The translations under genes were made by a program, and so were the position numbers. A stretch of DNA of 64,000 bases from Acidobacteriota bacterium (GTDB lineage: Bacteria; Acidobacteriota; Holophagae; Acanthopleuribacterales; Acanthopleuribacteraceae): positions 124,001 to 188,000 of the forward strand of contig JAGQSC010000009.1 of the NCBI GenBank assembly GCA_020439745.1. Direction: 5' to 3'. Each line of letters begins with the position of its first letter. Within the stretch, counting starts at the first letter, position 1. Shown here in pieces: positions 9,514 through 17,928 of the stretch. The notes beneath the pieces were generated by a model, which had not been told where the DNA came from, did not search any database, and saw only the letters and a program-made list of their open reading frames with translations.

Positions 9514-9626
9514 AGTGTGGAGATAACAGCATCTTATGCCCCTGCTAAACATGTGTCAATCGGTCACGTACAGATCATTCATGACAATAAGCAGTGACGA
9601 TTCGCTGTGATACTCTTGGGACCAAC

Positions 9627-12600
9627 ATGATGTGTGCGATGAGATCCAAGCGACCCTTATGGGTTTTGCTCGGTGCGTTAGCACTGATAGGCGACCTTTT
9701 CGCTGACACACAGGTCCGATTTGAACGTTTGTCCATAGATGATGGCCTGTCTCAAAGTGTCGTCTACACCGTGGAGCAAGATCATCTCGGATACATGTGG
9801 TTTGGAACACAGGATGGCTTGAATAAATACGACGGGTCGTCATTTCGCGTGTATCAACACAGACCGTTTGATCGGCAATCGCTTGCCGACAATCTGGTCA
9901 CTTTTGTTGCCGAGGACACAAGCAACCGGCTGTGGGTGATCACCAGTGGCATCCTCAACCGATTCGTACGCGAAAGTGAGCAATTCGTTCGATATGTGCC
10001 ACAGAACCCATCACAGTACGCACCTATTGGGGCGGCGCTTGTATTTGAAGATCGAGATGGGCGCATCTGGGTAGGCACCCAATCCAATGGCCTGTTCTTA
10101 TACATCACCAAGACCGATCAGTTCGCCCACTTCCAGATCGTCGATGGACCCGACTTCAGTGAATTCGCCGTGACAGGCATGGTGCAAGATGATCAAGGTT
10201 ACCTTTGGGTGTCGTCTTCCGACAAAGGTCTGCTCCGCATCGATGTCAATGGCGGCCAAGCCGACACTTTTAATGAGAAGAACTCGGGCTTAACAGGGAA
10301 AGGCGTCTCCAATCCGGGCGGGCATCGCAGCAATCTTGTCATTGATAGTCGAGGCCAACTTTGGGTGGGCACATTGCGCGGCCTTCACCGCTTTGATCCC
10401 AAAGAAAACGACTTCATTCTCTACCAAAGGGCGCCCAGTCTTCCTGAAGAATACACACTCGAAGTGGTCAACTGGATTCAACCTGATTCGAGAGGCAATT
10501 TGTGGATCAGCTACGAAGACCTGGGACTTACGTTATATGAACCAGATTTGGGATTTACTCATTATCAAAAAAATGGAGAAGCCGTAGACGGGTTACCCAG
10601 CAACCGTGTCACATCGCTCACCGAGGACACTAACGGGACCATTTGGGTCGGCACTGATGGCGCGGGCATGGCTTGCTACGACTGGGATCGGCGCTCGTTC
10701 ACCCATCATCGGCACAGTCCTCAGAATGCGAAGTCGCTCTCTAACAACCACATCACAGCCATGTATGTAGATCGCACCGAAACGATGTGGATCGGTACCA
10801 ACGGCGGTGGCCTCAACACATACAACCACAGCCGACAAAAGTTCAGACACTACCAACTAAGCGAACTGTTGCCCGAAATCTCCGATCATTTGGTATGGGC
10901 CATTCAAGAGGATGCCTATGGCCAATTGTGGGTGGGGACACGAGCCGATGGTGTGGTCGTAATGGACGTCCAAACCGCAACGGTTGTGCGTCAATTTCGC
11001 AAAGGCACGGGTCCACTGGACTTAAAATCAAACGAAATACGGGTGCTCCATCAAGATGACCGGGGCAACATGTGGCTGGGCACAGTAGGTGCCGGTCTGT
11101 TTCGGTATCACCCTATGGAACAGGGTTTTGTTTCGGTGTGCCCACCGCAGTCAGAACATGGCATTGACTCAAATGTCATTACCTCTCTGCATCAACAAGC
11201 GGACCAATTGTGGGTAGGAACACGTAACGGCCTATTTGTGCTTGACATGAGTACCGACCGTGCAAAGCCTGTTGGACTGGGACTTGACGGAGCCGCTCGA
11301 CCTTCTATCAGTTCGATTGTCAACGATCACAATGGCCGACTTTGGGTGGGATCAGCGGAAGGCCTTTTCATGCTTGATGGCGATCAGTCCCGCAGGTTCG
11401 AGCACCACATCAATGACCCTACATCCATCAGTCATAATCACGTTTTGACGGTGCTTGAAACGCGAAATCAGGTTTTGTGGATTGGTACATTCGGCGGCGG
11501 CTTGAACCGTATGGACGGAGAGACATTTACCTACCTGACCGAAGAACATGGGTTGCCTAGTAATGCCATCTACGGAATTATGGAAGACGAAAAGGGACAT
11601 CTTTGGCTGAGCACCAACCATGGGCTATCTCGTTTTGACCCCGTACTGCAGGTTTTTCGTAACTACGACACATCGGATGGTCTCCAAAGCAATGAGTTTA
11701 ATCTTGGAGCCGTTTATGGTAGCCGAACCGGGGAATTCTATTTTGGGGGCATAAACGGGTTTAATGCATTTTTTCCCAGCCACATTCGTGACCTTCAACG
11801 GCTTCCGCCCGTGGCGATCACCGAATTGGCTGTTCAAGGGGGAGACACGCGAACGGAGTTTGGCAATAAACAGAAGATCGTGTTGGGCCACCAAGAAAAT
11901 GCCTTTGTGATCCAATATGCAGCGCTTGATTACACCTCACCCCACAAGAACCTTTACGCCTATATGCTCGATGGGTTCGATCCCACTTGGAATTTCGTAG
12001 GCAATCAAAAATCGGCTTCATACACCAATCTGGATGGCGGCACTTATACCTTTCGTGTCAAGGCAACCAATAGTGATGGCATTTGGAACGAGCAAGAAAC
12101 GGAAATCTTGGTTGTCATCAAACCACCATTTTGGCGTACCCACGGTTTCTATGCACTTTGTGTGATTCTGGTCGTGCTCATGGTGGTTCTCGGGTTCATC
12201 ATTCAACGACGTCGACTGCAAAAACAAAAGGAAGATGCACTCAACGCGTTAGACCTATTGCGAAAAACAGAAGAACTCGAGTATGCGCGCAAAGTGCAGC
12301 TTTCCATGCTACCCAGCAAGCACCTCAGCCTTCCCAACCTGGAAATCTGGGGCACCATGAAAACAGCTACCGAAGTGGGTGGTGACTATTACGATTTCTT
12401 CCATTTGGATGATCATCGAATTGCCATCGCCATCGGGGATGCGACCGGGCATGGCATGGCAGCAGGTGTGGTGGTGGGCATGGTAAAAATGGCGACAACC
12501 GTCTGGTCACTCGATCCCAAAGAAACCCTATGTGCCACCTTCTCCAAATTAAACAAAGCACTGAAACGATCCATCACCGAACGAGGGATGGGGATGGGAC

Positions 12601-13076
12601 TTACGCTCGCAGTTGTGGACTTGCGCAATGGCAGCATGGAACTCGCATCATCGGGCATGCCCTATCCCTACCATTTCAAGCACAATGCCCAATGTCTCGA
12701 TACATTGGTACACAAAGGCCCACCCTTGGGGTTCTTTGAGTCGATCGCCATTGAACCCCGTTACTTCCACCTCGAAGATCAAGATCGGCTGATTTTCGTT
12801 AGTGACGGCCTCACTGAGCGATTCAATCACCAAAATGAGATCTGGGGTAGTAATCGACTGGAAAAGGAAATCCGGAGGCTCTGTCAGACAGCAACCACAC
12901 CGAACGATCTTTGTGGCCAACTGCTGGCTCGATGTGACAGCTATGCCAATGGTCGCAAGCATGATGACGACATGACGGTATTGGTGATTCAGTACAAAAG
13001 AGTCATTCAAGACACCCCAAAATACCAGAAAGACCAATCAGGATTTCAACTAACATCTGAGCCAGTGTTAGACTAG
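9627..13076 (+). CDS. Two-component-regulator propeller / Y_Y_Y / SpoIIE-type phosphatase sensor
   Basis: ATG 9627 is preferred (GGGA about seven bases upstream) and gives 1149 residues. A signal peptide (LWVLLGALALIGDLFA) is followed by about 14 blade repeats of the LWVGT type (roughly 30-720) forming two periplasmic beta-propellers, then a Y_Y_Y Ig-like domain ending in FRVKATNSDGIW (about 735-825). One membrane helix (about 840-862) leads to a short coiled coil and a cytosolic SpoIIE/PP2C phosphatase with GGDYYDFF, GDATGHGMAAG, VSDGLTE and HDDDMTVLV metal-site motifs. Such sensors usually end in a histidine kinase; here the output is Ser/Thr dephosphorylation, possibly of an anti-sigma-factor antagonist, though no such gene is adjacent. 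A Crp/Fnr gene follows. Confidence 0.9.
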   Translation: MMCAMRSKRPLWVLLGALALIGDLFADTQVRFERLSIDDGLSQSVVYTVEQDHLGYMWFGTQDGLNKYDGSSFRVYQHRPFDRQSLADNLVTFVAEDTSNRLWVITSGILNRFVRESEQFVRYVPQNPSQYAPIGAALVFEDRDGRIWVGTQSNGLFLYITKTDQFAHFQIVDGPDFSEFAVTGMVQDDQGYLWVSSSDKGLLRIDVNGGQADTFNEKNSGLTGKGVSNPGGHRSNLVIDSRGQLWVGTLRGLHRFDPKENDFILYQRAPSLPEEYTLEVVNWIQPDSRGNLWISYEDLGLTLYEPDLGFTHYQKNGEAVDGLPSNRVTSLTEDTNGTIWVGTDGAGMACYDWDRRSFTHHRHSPQNAKSLSNNHITAMYVDRTETMWIGTNGGGLNTYNHSRQKFRHYQLSELLPEISDHLVWAIQEDAYGQLWVGTRADGVVVMDVQTATVVRQFRKGTGPLDLKSNEIRVLHQDDRGNMWLGTVGAGLFRYHPMEQGFVSVCPPQSEHGIDSNVITSLHQQADQLWVGTRNGLFVLDMSTDRAKPVGLGLDGAARPSISSIVNDHNGRLWVGSAEGLFMLDGDQSRRFEHHINDPTSISHNHVLTVLETRNQVLWIGTFGGGLNRMDGETFTYLTEEHGLPSNAIYGIMEDEKGHLWLSTNHGLSRFDPVLQVFRNYDTSDGLQSNEFNLGAVYGSRTGEFYFGGINGFNAFFPSHIRDLQRLPPVAITELAVQGGDTRTEFGNKQKIVLGHQENAFVIQYAALDYTSPHKNLYAYMLDGFDPTWNFVGNQKSASYTNLDGGTYTFRVKATNSDGIWNEQETEILVVIKPPFWRTHGFYALCVILVVLMVVLGFIIQRRRLQKQKEDALNALDLLRKTEELEYARKVQLSMLPSKHLSLPNLEIWGTMKTATEVGGDYYDFFHLDDHRIAIAIGDATGHGMAAGVVVGMVKMATTVWSLDPKETLCATFSKLNKALKRSITERGMGMGLTLAVVDLRNGSMELASSGMPYPYHFKHNAQCLDTLVHKGPPLGFFESIAIEPRYFHLEDQDRLIFVSDGLTERFNHQNEIWGSNRLEKEIRRLCQTATTPNDLCGQLLARCDSYANGRKHDDDMTVLVIQYKRVIQDTPKYQKDQSGFQLTSEPVLD

Positions 13077-13103
13077 GGTCTTAATTGCTTGTCGGAGTGT
13101 CGT

Positions 13104-13817
13104 GTGGGGCTGCGAGAAAAGGAAACGGATCGCGATATCTTGGGTGACCTGCCCATGTTCGCAGGACTTGAGCTGCAGGAGCGCGAGGCGTTATCGAGGT
13201 GTGCCAGCTTGGTGTTGGGGCAGACGGATGACCGCCTTTTCGAGGAAGGTGAACCCGCCAATGGCTTCTTTATTCTGCGTTCAGGTCGCGTGAAAATGAG
13301 GAAGATAAGCCCTAGCGGCCACGAAGTCGTACTGCATGTGGCGACTCCACCCAACATGATTGGTTGTCGCGCACTTACCTCCACCGGGACTTCGTATCCT
13401 GCCACAGCTGTTTGCATGGAACAGGTTGAGGCATTGCGTTTTACACGCGACAAATTCCTTCAAGCAGTTTCCGATTCACCGGACGTGTTTTTTGGATTAC
13501 TGATCGACCTCAACCGACGTTTAAAAGAAATCTACACCCTGCAATCGGCACTTATGGAGCCTGTGGAACAACGTATAGCCACACTTTTGTTGCATCAAGC
13601 GCTCCCAAAGGACCGCGAGCTTTCCGATTGGCGCAAATACCCGCTTCAGGAAGTCAAACTAACGAAAAGCGTCATTGGCTCGATCGTAGGTACTTCCACC
13701 GAAACCGCTATTCGGATTTTGAGTAGGTGGAAGAAGAAGGGTCTGATTGGGTCGGAACGCGGCAGTACTCGAGTGCTCAATCCCGAAGCTATTTACGAGA
13801 TCGCTCAAGGCTCCTGA
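13104..13817 (+). CDS. Crp/Fnr family transcriptional regulator
   Basis: GTG 13104 is preferred because CGGAG lies seven bases upstream; a TTG at 13089 is also in frame. The 237-residue product has an N-terminal cyclic-nucleotide-binding fold (LFEEGEPANGFFILRSGRVKM about 49-70) and a C-terminal winged helix (KLTKSVIGSIVGTSTETAIR, about 190-215). The cluster of N-terminal cysteines of oxygen-sensing FNR is absent, so an iron-sulfur oxygen sensor is unlikely; a NO/heme-type (DNR/NnrR-like) or ligand-binding member is more plausible. A perfect palindrome of Crp/Fnr size (13855-13872) lies just after the gene and before the RIC-like gene, which is the obvious target. Confidence 0.9.
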   Translation: MGLREKETDRDILGDLPMFAGLELQEREALSRCASLVLGQTDDRLFEEGEPANGFFILRSGRVKMRKISPSGHEVVLHVATPPNMIGCRALTSTGTSYPATAVCMEQVEALRFTRDKFLQAVSDSPDVFFGLLIDLNRRLKEIYTLQSALMEPVEQRIATLLLHQALPKDRELSDWRKYPLQEVKLTKSVIGSIVGTSTETAIRILSRWKKKGLIGSERGSTRVLNPEAIYEIAQGS

Positions 13818-13854
13818 GTCAAACGCCCCTATCTTGAGGTAAACATTCAGCGGT

Positions 13855-13872
13855 GTATGACCCGAATCATAC
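13855..13872. promoter_or_regulatory. Perfect palindrome, probable Crp/Fnr-type operator
   Basis: The sequence is GTATGA, six bases, TCATAC: a perfect 6-bp inverted repeat with 18 bp in total. Size and symmetry fit a dimeric Crp/Fnr regulator, and a gene for one ends 37 bases earlier. The centre lies about 63 bases before the start codon of the RIC-like gene, which would suit activation. Direct binding is inferred. Confidence 0.55.
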
Positions 13873-13926
13873 CCGGGCACCTGTTCTGCCTTCTAGGCTG
13901 GGTGTATTCGATTGAGGAGGTGACCT

Positions 13927-14637
13927 TTGACATCCCCCAACCAGGTAACTGAACAGACAATCAAAGAGATTGTTTGGCGGCACCCCAGTGCCATCTCACT
14001 TTTTGAAGAGCTGGGACTTGACTATGCATCCGTGCCGCAAAGACTCTTTCGCGATGCGTGTGCACTTCGCGGTTTGCAGCCTGCGGACGTGCTTGATTCA
14101 TTGAAAAAGTTACCGCAGGCTGATCCGCCAGCCCCATTTTTGGAAGGCATCGAAGAAGACCAGGTAGGTGACCTCATTCATCACATATTCACGCATTACC
14201 ACGAGCCACACCGCAAACTGTTTCGAACCCTGGAACACGCGCTGGACGCTTTTGTGCCTCCTCCGTCACAGGAAGACACTTGGCACCAACTACGCCTATC
14301 AGCGCTCGGCCTTATCGAGGAACTTCAGATCCACATGATGAAAGAAGAACACGTGCTCTTTCCGGCCATGCTCGCCAAAGTCGGGGGCAGTACGCACCAG
14401 TCAGGTTGCCCGGCTTCCATGAATCCCGAAGCGCCGATGCGGGTCATGGAAATGGATCATGCCCACGCCGGCCAAGTATTGTCGAATATTAGGTCCGCTA
14501 ATGAGCGTATGGCTGGCTGTTCCAAGTCCTTTCAGCAGGTTCACAACCTGCTCTTAGAGCTTTGGCAGGAAGTCAATCGACATATGTATTTGGAAAACGA
14601 GGTGTTGTTCCCCGCATTCCGCACCTGGCTTCGATGA
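13927..14637 (+). CDS. RIC/YtfE/ScdA-like di-iron (hemerythrin-fold) protein
   Basis: The start is TTG 13927 with a strong AGGAGG six bases upstream. The 236-residue protein has an N-terminal DUF542-like part (IKEIVWRHPSAISLFEELGL) and a C-terminal hemerythrin four-helix bundle with iron ligands in HHIFTHYHEPHR, MMKEEHVLFPAM, MEMDHAH and HMYLENEVLFPAF. RIC proteins repair iron-sulfur clusters damaged by NO or peroxide. The paired cysteines normally present in the DUF542 part are missing here (GLDYASVPQRLFRDAC), leaving one Cys. So the di-iron part is intact but the N-terminal chemistry is probably changed. The palindrome upstream and the adjacent Crp/Fnr gene suggest control by nitrosative or respiratory signals. 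Confidence 0.88.
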   Translation: MTSPNQVTEQTIKEIVWRHPSAISLFEELGLDYASVPQRLFRDACALRGLQPADVLDSLKKLPQADPPAPFLEGIEEDQVGDLIHHIFTHYHEPHRKLFRTLEHALDAFVPPPSQEDTWHQLRLSALGLIEELQIHMMKEEHVLFPAMLAKVGGSTHQSGCPASMNPEAPMRVMEMDHAHAGQVLSNIRSANERMAGCSKSFQQVHNLLLELWQEVNRHMYLENEVLFPAFRTWLR

Positions 14638-14641
14638 GACG

Positions 14642-15901
14642 TTACAGTTGTAACACCCATTCGCTGCTTATGCCCGAACCGAACTCACCATCCAACCGGT
14701 TGAGATATGCATCGAACCGGATTACATTCCGGTGCCCCAAACTGGTTTGGTAGCGGCCCACTAGGGCAATCTGTTCCCTGGAGATCCCTTCCGTTTTTGC
14801 AGAGGCAAATCGTCCAGCAGCTTCAAGAACCAATTGGCTTTTGCCATGGGAGAAAAACCACTGCCGGCCACAGGCCGCGCCAAATGAATCTTCGCCACCA
14901 CCCGAAATCGCCGAAGGCGCGCGCCCCAAACCCTTCCCGGCGAAGGCAATACCCACAGGAGCCAAGATGCCCGGGGCACCGGGCGACCTCCCTGCTGAGA
15001 CGACGCCTCGCCAAATCTTGTACCCATTGATGTATATATGATCATGGGAACCCACTGGGGCTCGGGACCAACTGGCGAAGGCTAAAAACCCTTCACTTGA
15101 GGCTTCGTTATTTTCTCCCATCAATCTGAAGGTTGTGTTGTTGGCGCCGATGCGTTGTGTGGCCGAAACGCCACCCACCCATCGGCTCGAATCGTCTACA
15201 TCGGTATGCACCAGATCAACATCCCAACTGGAGGTACGTGTATCCATGGACGAGAACAAACCCCACAGTTTGCCGTCGTCCTGAGATCCTCGGTTTACGC
15301 CATCCCATGCCCAAACGGCGGTAATTCTTAGATTGGAAAGGCGCTTTGGCAACACGTTGTTTCGAACCAAACCCACTGCATCCACATTGTCATTGATCAA
15401 CATGCCATCCTGAAACGACAATGGCATGCGGCCGATGGCAGTACCCAGGTCCAAGGCACGTCGATCTGATTGGTTTAGGGCCGGAAACACCTCTCCCAAA
15501 TCTGCTTCGAAAAATGCTGAGGTGACTTCCGCATTTGCTTCGCTCCTACCACCGGTTTCACCGTCCGGATCCGAAAAAACATAGCGTGTGAACTGGCCCC
15601 CCTCGTCCAGGTTCCGCATGGAGAAAACAAAACGCTCCGTGCCACTCAATTGAAGGTTACCAACTAGATCCAATCGGGTCGACAGCGCCGAAACATCACC
15701 GTTGTTTGCAGAAAACCACGAAAAATCAGTGCGCAATGCGCCAAATAGGATGAATTGCGGCTGCCAAACTGCACCTGTTGGCAAAACCCACTGTTTGGGG
15801 GTGGGGCCTTGCCCGAGAAATTTTCCACCCCACTCAATGGGCGGGCGAGGTCGTTGAACGTCTTCTCCACCGAAAAATGCCAGCCATAGGAACCAAATCA
15901 T
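14642..15901 (-). CDS. Outer-membrane porin paired with a pentaheme cytochrome
   Basis: The 419-residue product has a very short signal peptide (MIWFLWLAFFGG) and a long series of alternating amphipathic strands with turns rich in Asp, Gly and Asn, as in an outer-membrane beta-barrel. No catalytic motif is visible. The ATG overlaps the stop of the upstream cytochrome gene (ATGA), so the two are made together. A barrel coupled to a multiheme cytochrome suggests a porin-cytochrome conduit moving electrons across the outer membrane, or a barrel that anchors the cytochrome. The size is smaller than MtrB-type barrels. Family assignment is uncertain; the barrel call is fairly safe. Confidence 0.7.
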   Translation of the reverse strand: MIWFLWLAFFGGEDVQRPRPPIEWGGKFLGQGPTPKQWVLPTGAVWQPQFILFGALRTDFSWFSANNGDVSALSTRLDLVGNLQLSGTERFVFSMRNLDEGGQFTRYVFSDPDGETGGRSEANAEVTSAFFEADLGEVFPALNQSDRRALDLGTAIGRMPLSFQDGMLINDNVDAVGLVRNNVLPKRLSNLRITAVWAWDGVNRGSQDDGKLWGLFSSMDTRTSSWDVDLVHTDVDDSSRWVGGVSATQRIGANNTTFRLMGENNEASSEGFLAFASWSRAPVGSHDHIYINGYKIWRGVVSAGRSPGAPGILAPVGIAFAGKGLGRAPSAISGGGEDSFGAACGRQWFFSHGKSQLVLEAAGRFASAKTEGISREQIALVGRYQTSLGHRNVIRFDAYLNRLDGEFGSGISSEWVLQL

Positions 15902-17607
15902 GGGACGACCACCGATTCATGTACCTGCCAAAGCAGGCTGTGACCTTTCACGACACGACGGGCCAATTCATGGGCGCTAAGACCATAATCAAATCCGGCA
16001 TCCTCAATTTCGTAAACAAGGTTCACAGGTACCATGCCCGAAATCAGTGACACAGAAATGTCATACCTCCCCGGGTTCAATGGTCCTTTTAAGTGAAACT
16101 CGGCTTTTCGTTGACCCAATGGCTCGATATTCATCTTATGTTTACGAGCGCCACTTGGCCGTCCTGTGAGGATATTAGGTGTGGCGGCGGGTCTCACAAA
16201 GGGTAAGGGCGATAAGGATTGATTTACAGCTAAGACCTGCTCGCGTTCACCTCCTCGCACCATCTGTGTCAGAAACTTAGACTGCAAACTGAACAGATCA
16301 CGGTCCAATGGGACATGCCCATCGATGACTTCCTTGGAATGTAAATCACGAAGATCACCGCGTGAATCCAGGTCGCCGGACACGTACACTTGACGCCCAT
16401 CTTGGTTGGAGATCTCAACCCGCAAGAACACCAAACGCTCCGCATCAAATCCAGTGGGTACGCCATGTCCATCGGTTCCGTTCGTCACGTTCACATGGAT
16501 CTGGATACCATGAAGTCTCGAGGCGTCCGCCACCTTTAGTGGTCCAAGTTGATATCCGCGTTTGAGTATCTCCAGCCGTTGGCGTTGTGCCTCCTCAAGC
16601 AAAGCCAGATTCTGGTCAATCAAAACTCGGGCATCGTAGCGATCATCAATGGACTTCCAGCGTTCGGGGAAAATACCCTCATCATGGTCTTCATCCTCAA
16701 AATCGTCCGTACCCCAACCAGCCTCCCAATCGAATTGCAGCCACTCTTCAATCTTGGCAAACGATTCAGCGCGATCATTGTGCGGAAATATGGCCGGATG
16801 AACCACCGAGTAATCAGGACCCATGAACATGTGATTGGTACGTTTTCGTGGCTGCGTTTCCACTCCATTGACGTTCGCTGCAGGTGCCTTGGGAAACGGA
16901 CCTGCCACACCCGGATTTGGACCCATGTGACAATCCACACACGTCTCACCTCTTCTTGCGGCGGGAGAGGTTTTGAACTCGCTGAAAGCTTCTTCAAGGC
17001 GAAAGCCATTGACGAAATTCACATCGTGACACATACCGCAAAATCCTGGATCCGACATGGTTTCCAGCTGAATCACGCGTTGATGTACTAAACGACCCGG
17101 TTCTCCGGGTTCCGATGTCATGCGGTAATCGCCACTTTGGAGTGCACGCTGCAGTTCCTTGTCACCCGTGGGGCCCACAATCGGTTCCTCAAGGGGTCCC
17201 TCCTGGATTCGCTGTCGACCACTCACCTTACCGTAGCTTTCAGTGACACGATGACATACGATGCAGGTCACAGCTTCCCGGGCCACTGGCGCTCGATCCT
17301 TGATACTGGCTGTGGGCGATTCACCCATTTGCATGCCGACAGGCGTATGACAGCGGATACAAAAATCGGCATTGCTGCCACTGGTTAAGGCGTTGATTTT
17401 CTTGTGCATCGCATTGAAAACAGGGCTCACTACGGCATAAGCGTGGGGCGATACGGACCATTCTTTGTAGTGGTCCGGATGGCAGTTACCACAATCCGAA
17501 GCCCGTGGGTACGCTTTTTCATCAAACAAATTGGTATGGGCTTGGTTCCCTGCCTCACCAAACAAAAACACGACGCACAACAATCCAACCATGAGCGCAA
17601 ATCTCAC
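15898..17607 (-). CDS. Exported pentaheme c-type cytochrome
   Basis: The 569-residue product has a signal peptide (MRFALMVGLLCVVFLFGEAG; GTG start 17607, ATG 17592 possible) and five CxxCH heme-attachment sites: Cys39-His43 (CGNCH), Cys83-His87 (CIRCH), Cys115-His119 (CIVCH), Cys190-His194 (CGMCH) and Cys223-His227 (CVDCH). The N-terminal 230 residues resemble cytochrome c554-type proteins; the remaining 340 residues form a heme-free C-terminal region with a beta-rich segment, usable for binding a partner or substrate. It overlaps the porin gene. The 321 bases upstream contain two inverted repeats. Candidate roles are extracellular electron transfer or reduction of a nitrogen or sulfur compound; the sequence does not decide. 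Confidence 0.9.
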   Translation of the reverse strand: MRFALMVGLLCVVFLFGEAGNQAHTNLFDEKAYPRASDCGNCHPDHYKEWSVSPHAYAVVSPVFNAMHKKINALTSGSNADFCIRCHTPVGMQMGESPTASIKDRAPVAREAVTCIVCHRVTESYGKVSGRQRIQEGPLEEPIVGPTGDKELQRALQSGDYRMTSEPGEPGRLVHQRVIQLETMSDPGFCGMCHDVNFVNGFRLEEAFSEFKTSPAARRGETCVDCHMGPNPGVAGPFPKAPAANVNGVETQPRKRTNHMFMGPDYSVVHPAIFPHNDRAESFAKIEEWLQFDWEAGWGTDDFEDEDHDEGIFPERWKSIDDRYDARVLIDQNLALLEEAQRQRLEILKRGYQLGPLKVADASRLHGIQIHVNVTNGTDGHGVPTGFDAERLVFLRVEISNQDGRQVYVSGDLDSRGDLRDLHSKEVIDGHVPLDRDLFSLQSKFLTQMVRGGEREQVLAVNQSLSPLPFVRPAATPNILTGRPSGARKHKMNIEPLGQRKAEFHLKGPLNPGRYDISVSLISGMVPVNLVYEIEDAGFDYGLSAHELARRVVKGHSLLWQVHESVVVP

Positions 17608-17928
17608 CGAGACAATCGTTTAGCCGAGATCATAACATCATCTCGATTCATGTGTCCCTGAGGACCCGAACGTGCATTCACGTGAGCAACCGAAAATGTT
17701 GGCCTCGTGCGCAGACGCGGGCAAGATAACTCTTCTAATCTATCATTTTTCTCGCTTCAAAATCCCTATTAGGAATTCCTGGTTGTCAGCGATACCTATT
17801 ACCGCCCGAACACTTCGTGGATTCATGTGAGACATCAATCCATATCCGTTATCTTCTCGCGGCTTCGCGCGTTTGCGTGAGGCAATTTGATTGGCCTTGT
17901 CGCTCTGTACGCCTACGAGATTCAACCC
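17608..17928. other. Intergenic region upstream of the cytochrome-porin operon
   Basis: This 321-base gap separates the histidine-kinase stop from the cytochrome start. It should hold the cytochrome promoter (minus strand). Two inverted repeats lie near the cytochrome end: CGAGAT-N9-ATCTCG (17625-17645) and ACGTG-CATT-CACGT (17670-17683). A self-complementary AGGAATTCCT lies at 17771-17780. A 60-codon minus-strand frame (17743-17925, TTG start) begins just after the kinase stop; I see no family in it and do not call it. Confidence 0.5.
17625..17645. promoter_or_regulatory. Inverted repeat before the cytochrome start
   Basis: CGAGAT, nine bases, ATCTCG. It lies 18-38 bases upstream of the GTG start of the pentaheme cytochrome, so it could be a regulator site or an RNA hairpin near the ribosome-binding region. 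No consensus is recognised. Confidence 0.35.

Noticed and set aside
8875-9597. Plus-strand frame of 240 codons
   Set aside because: It is antisense to the secreted protein gene, has no ribosome-binding site or domain, and is rich in His/Cys/Arg as in shadow frames.
16549-17091. Plus-strand frame of 180 codons
   Set aside because: It is antisense to the cytochrome gene with five CxxCH motifs.
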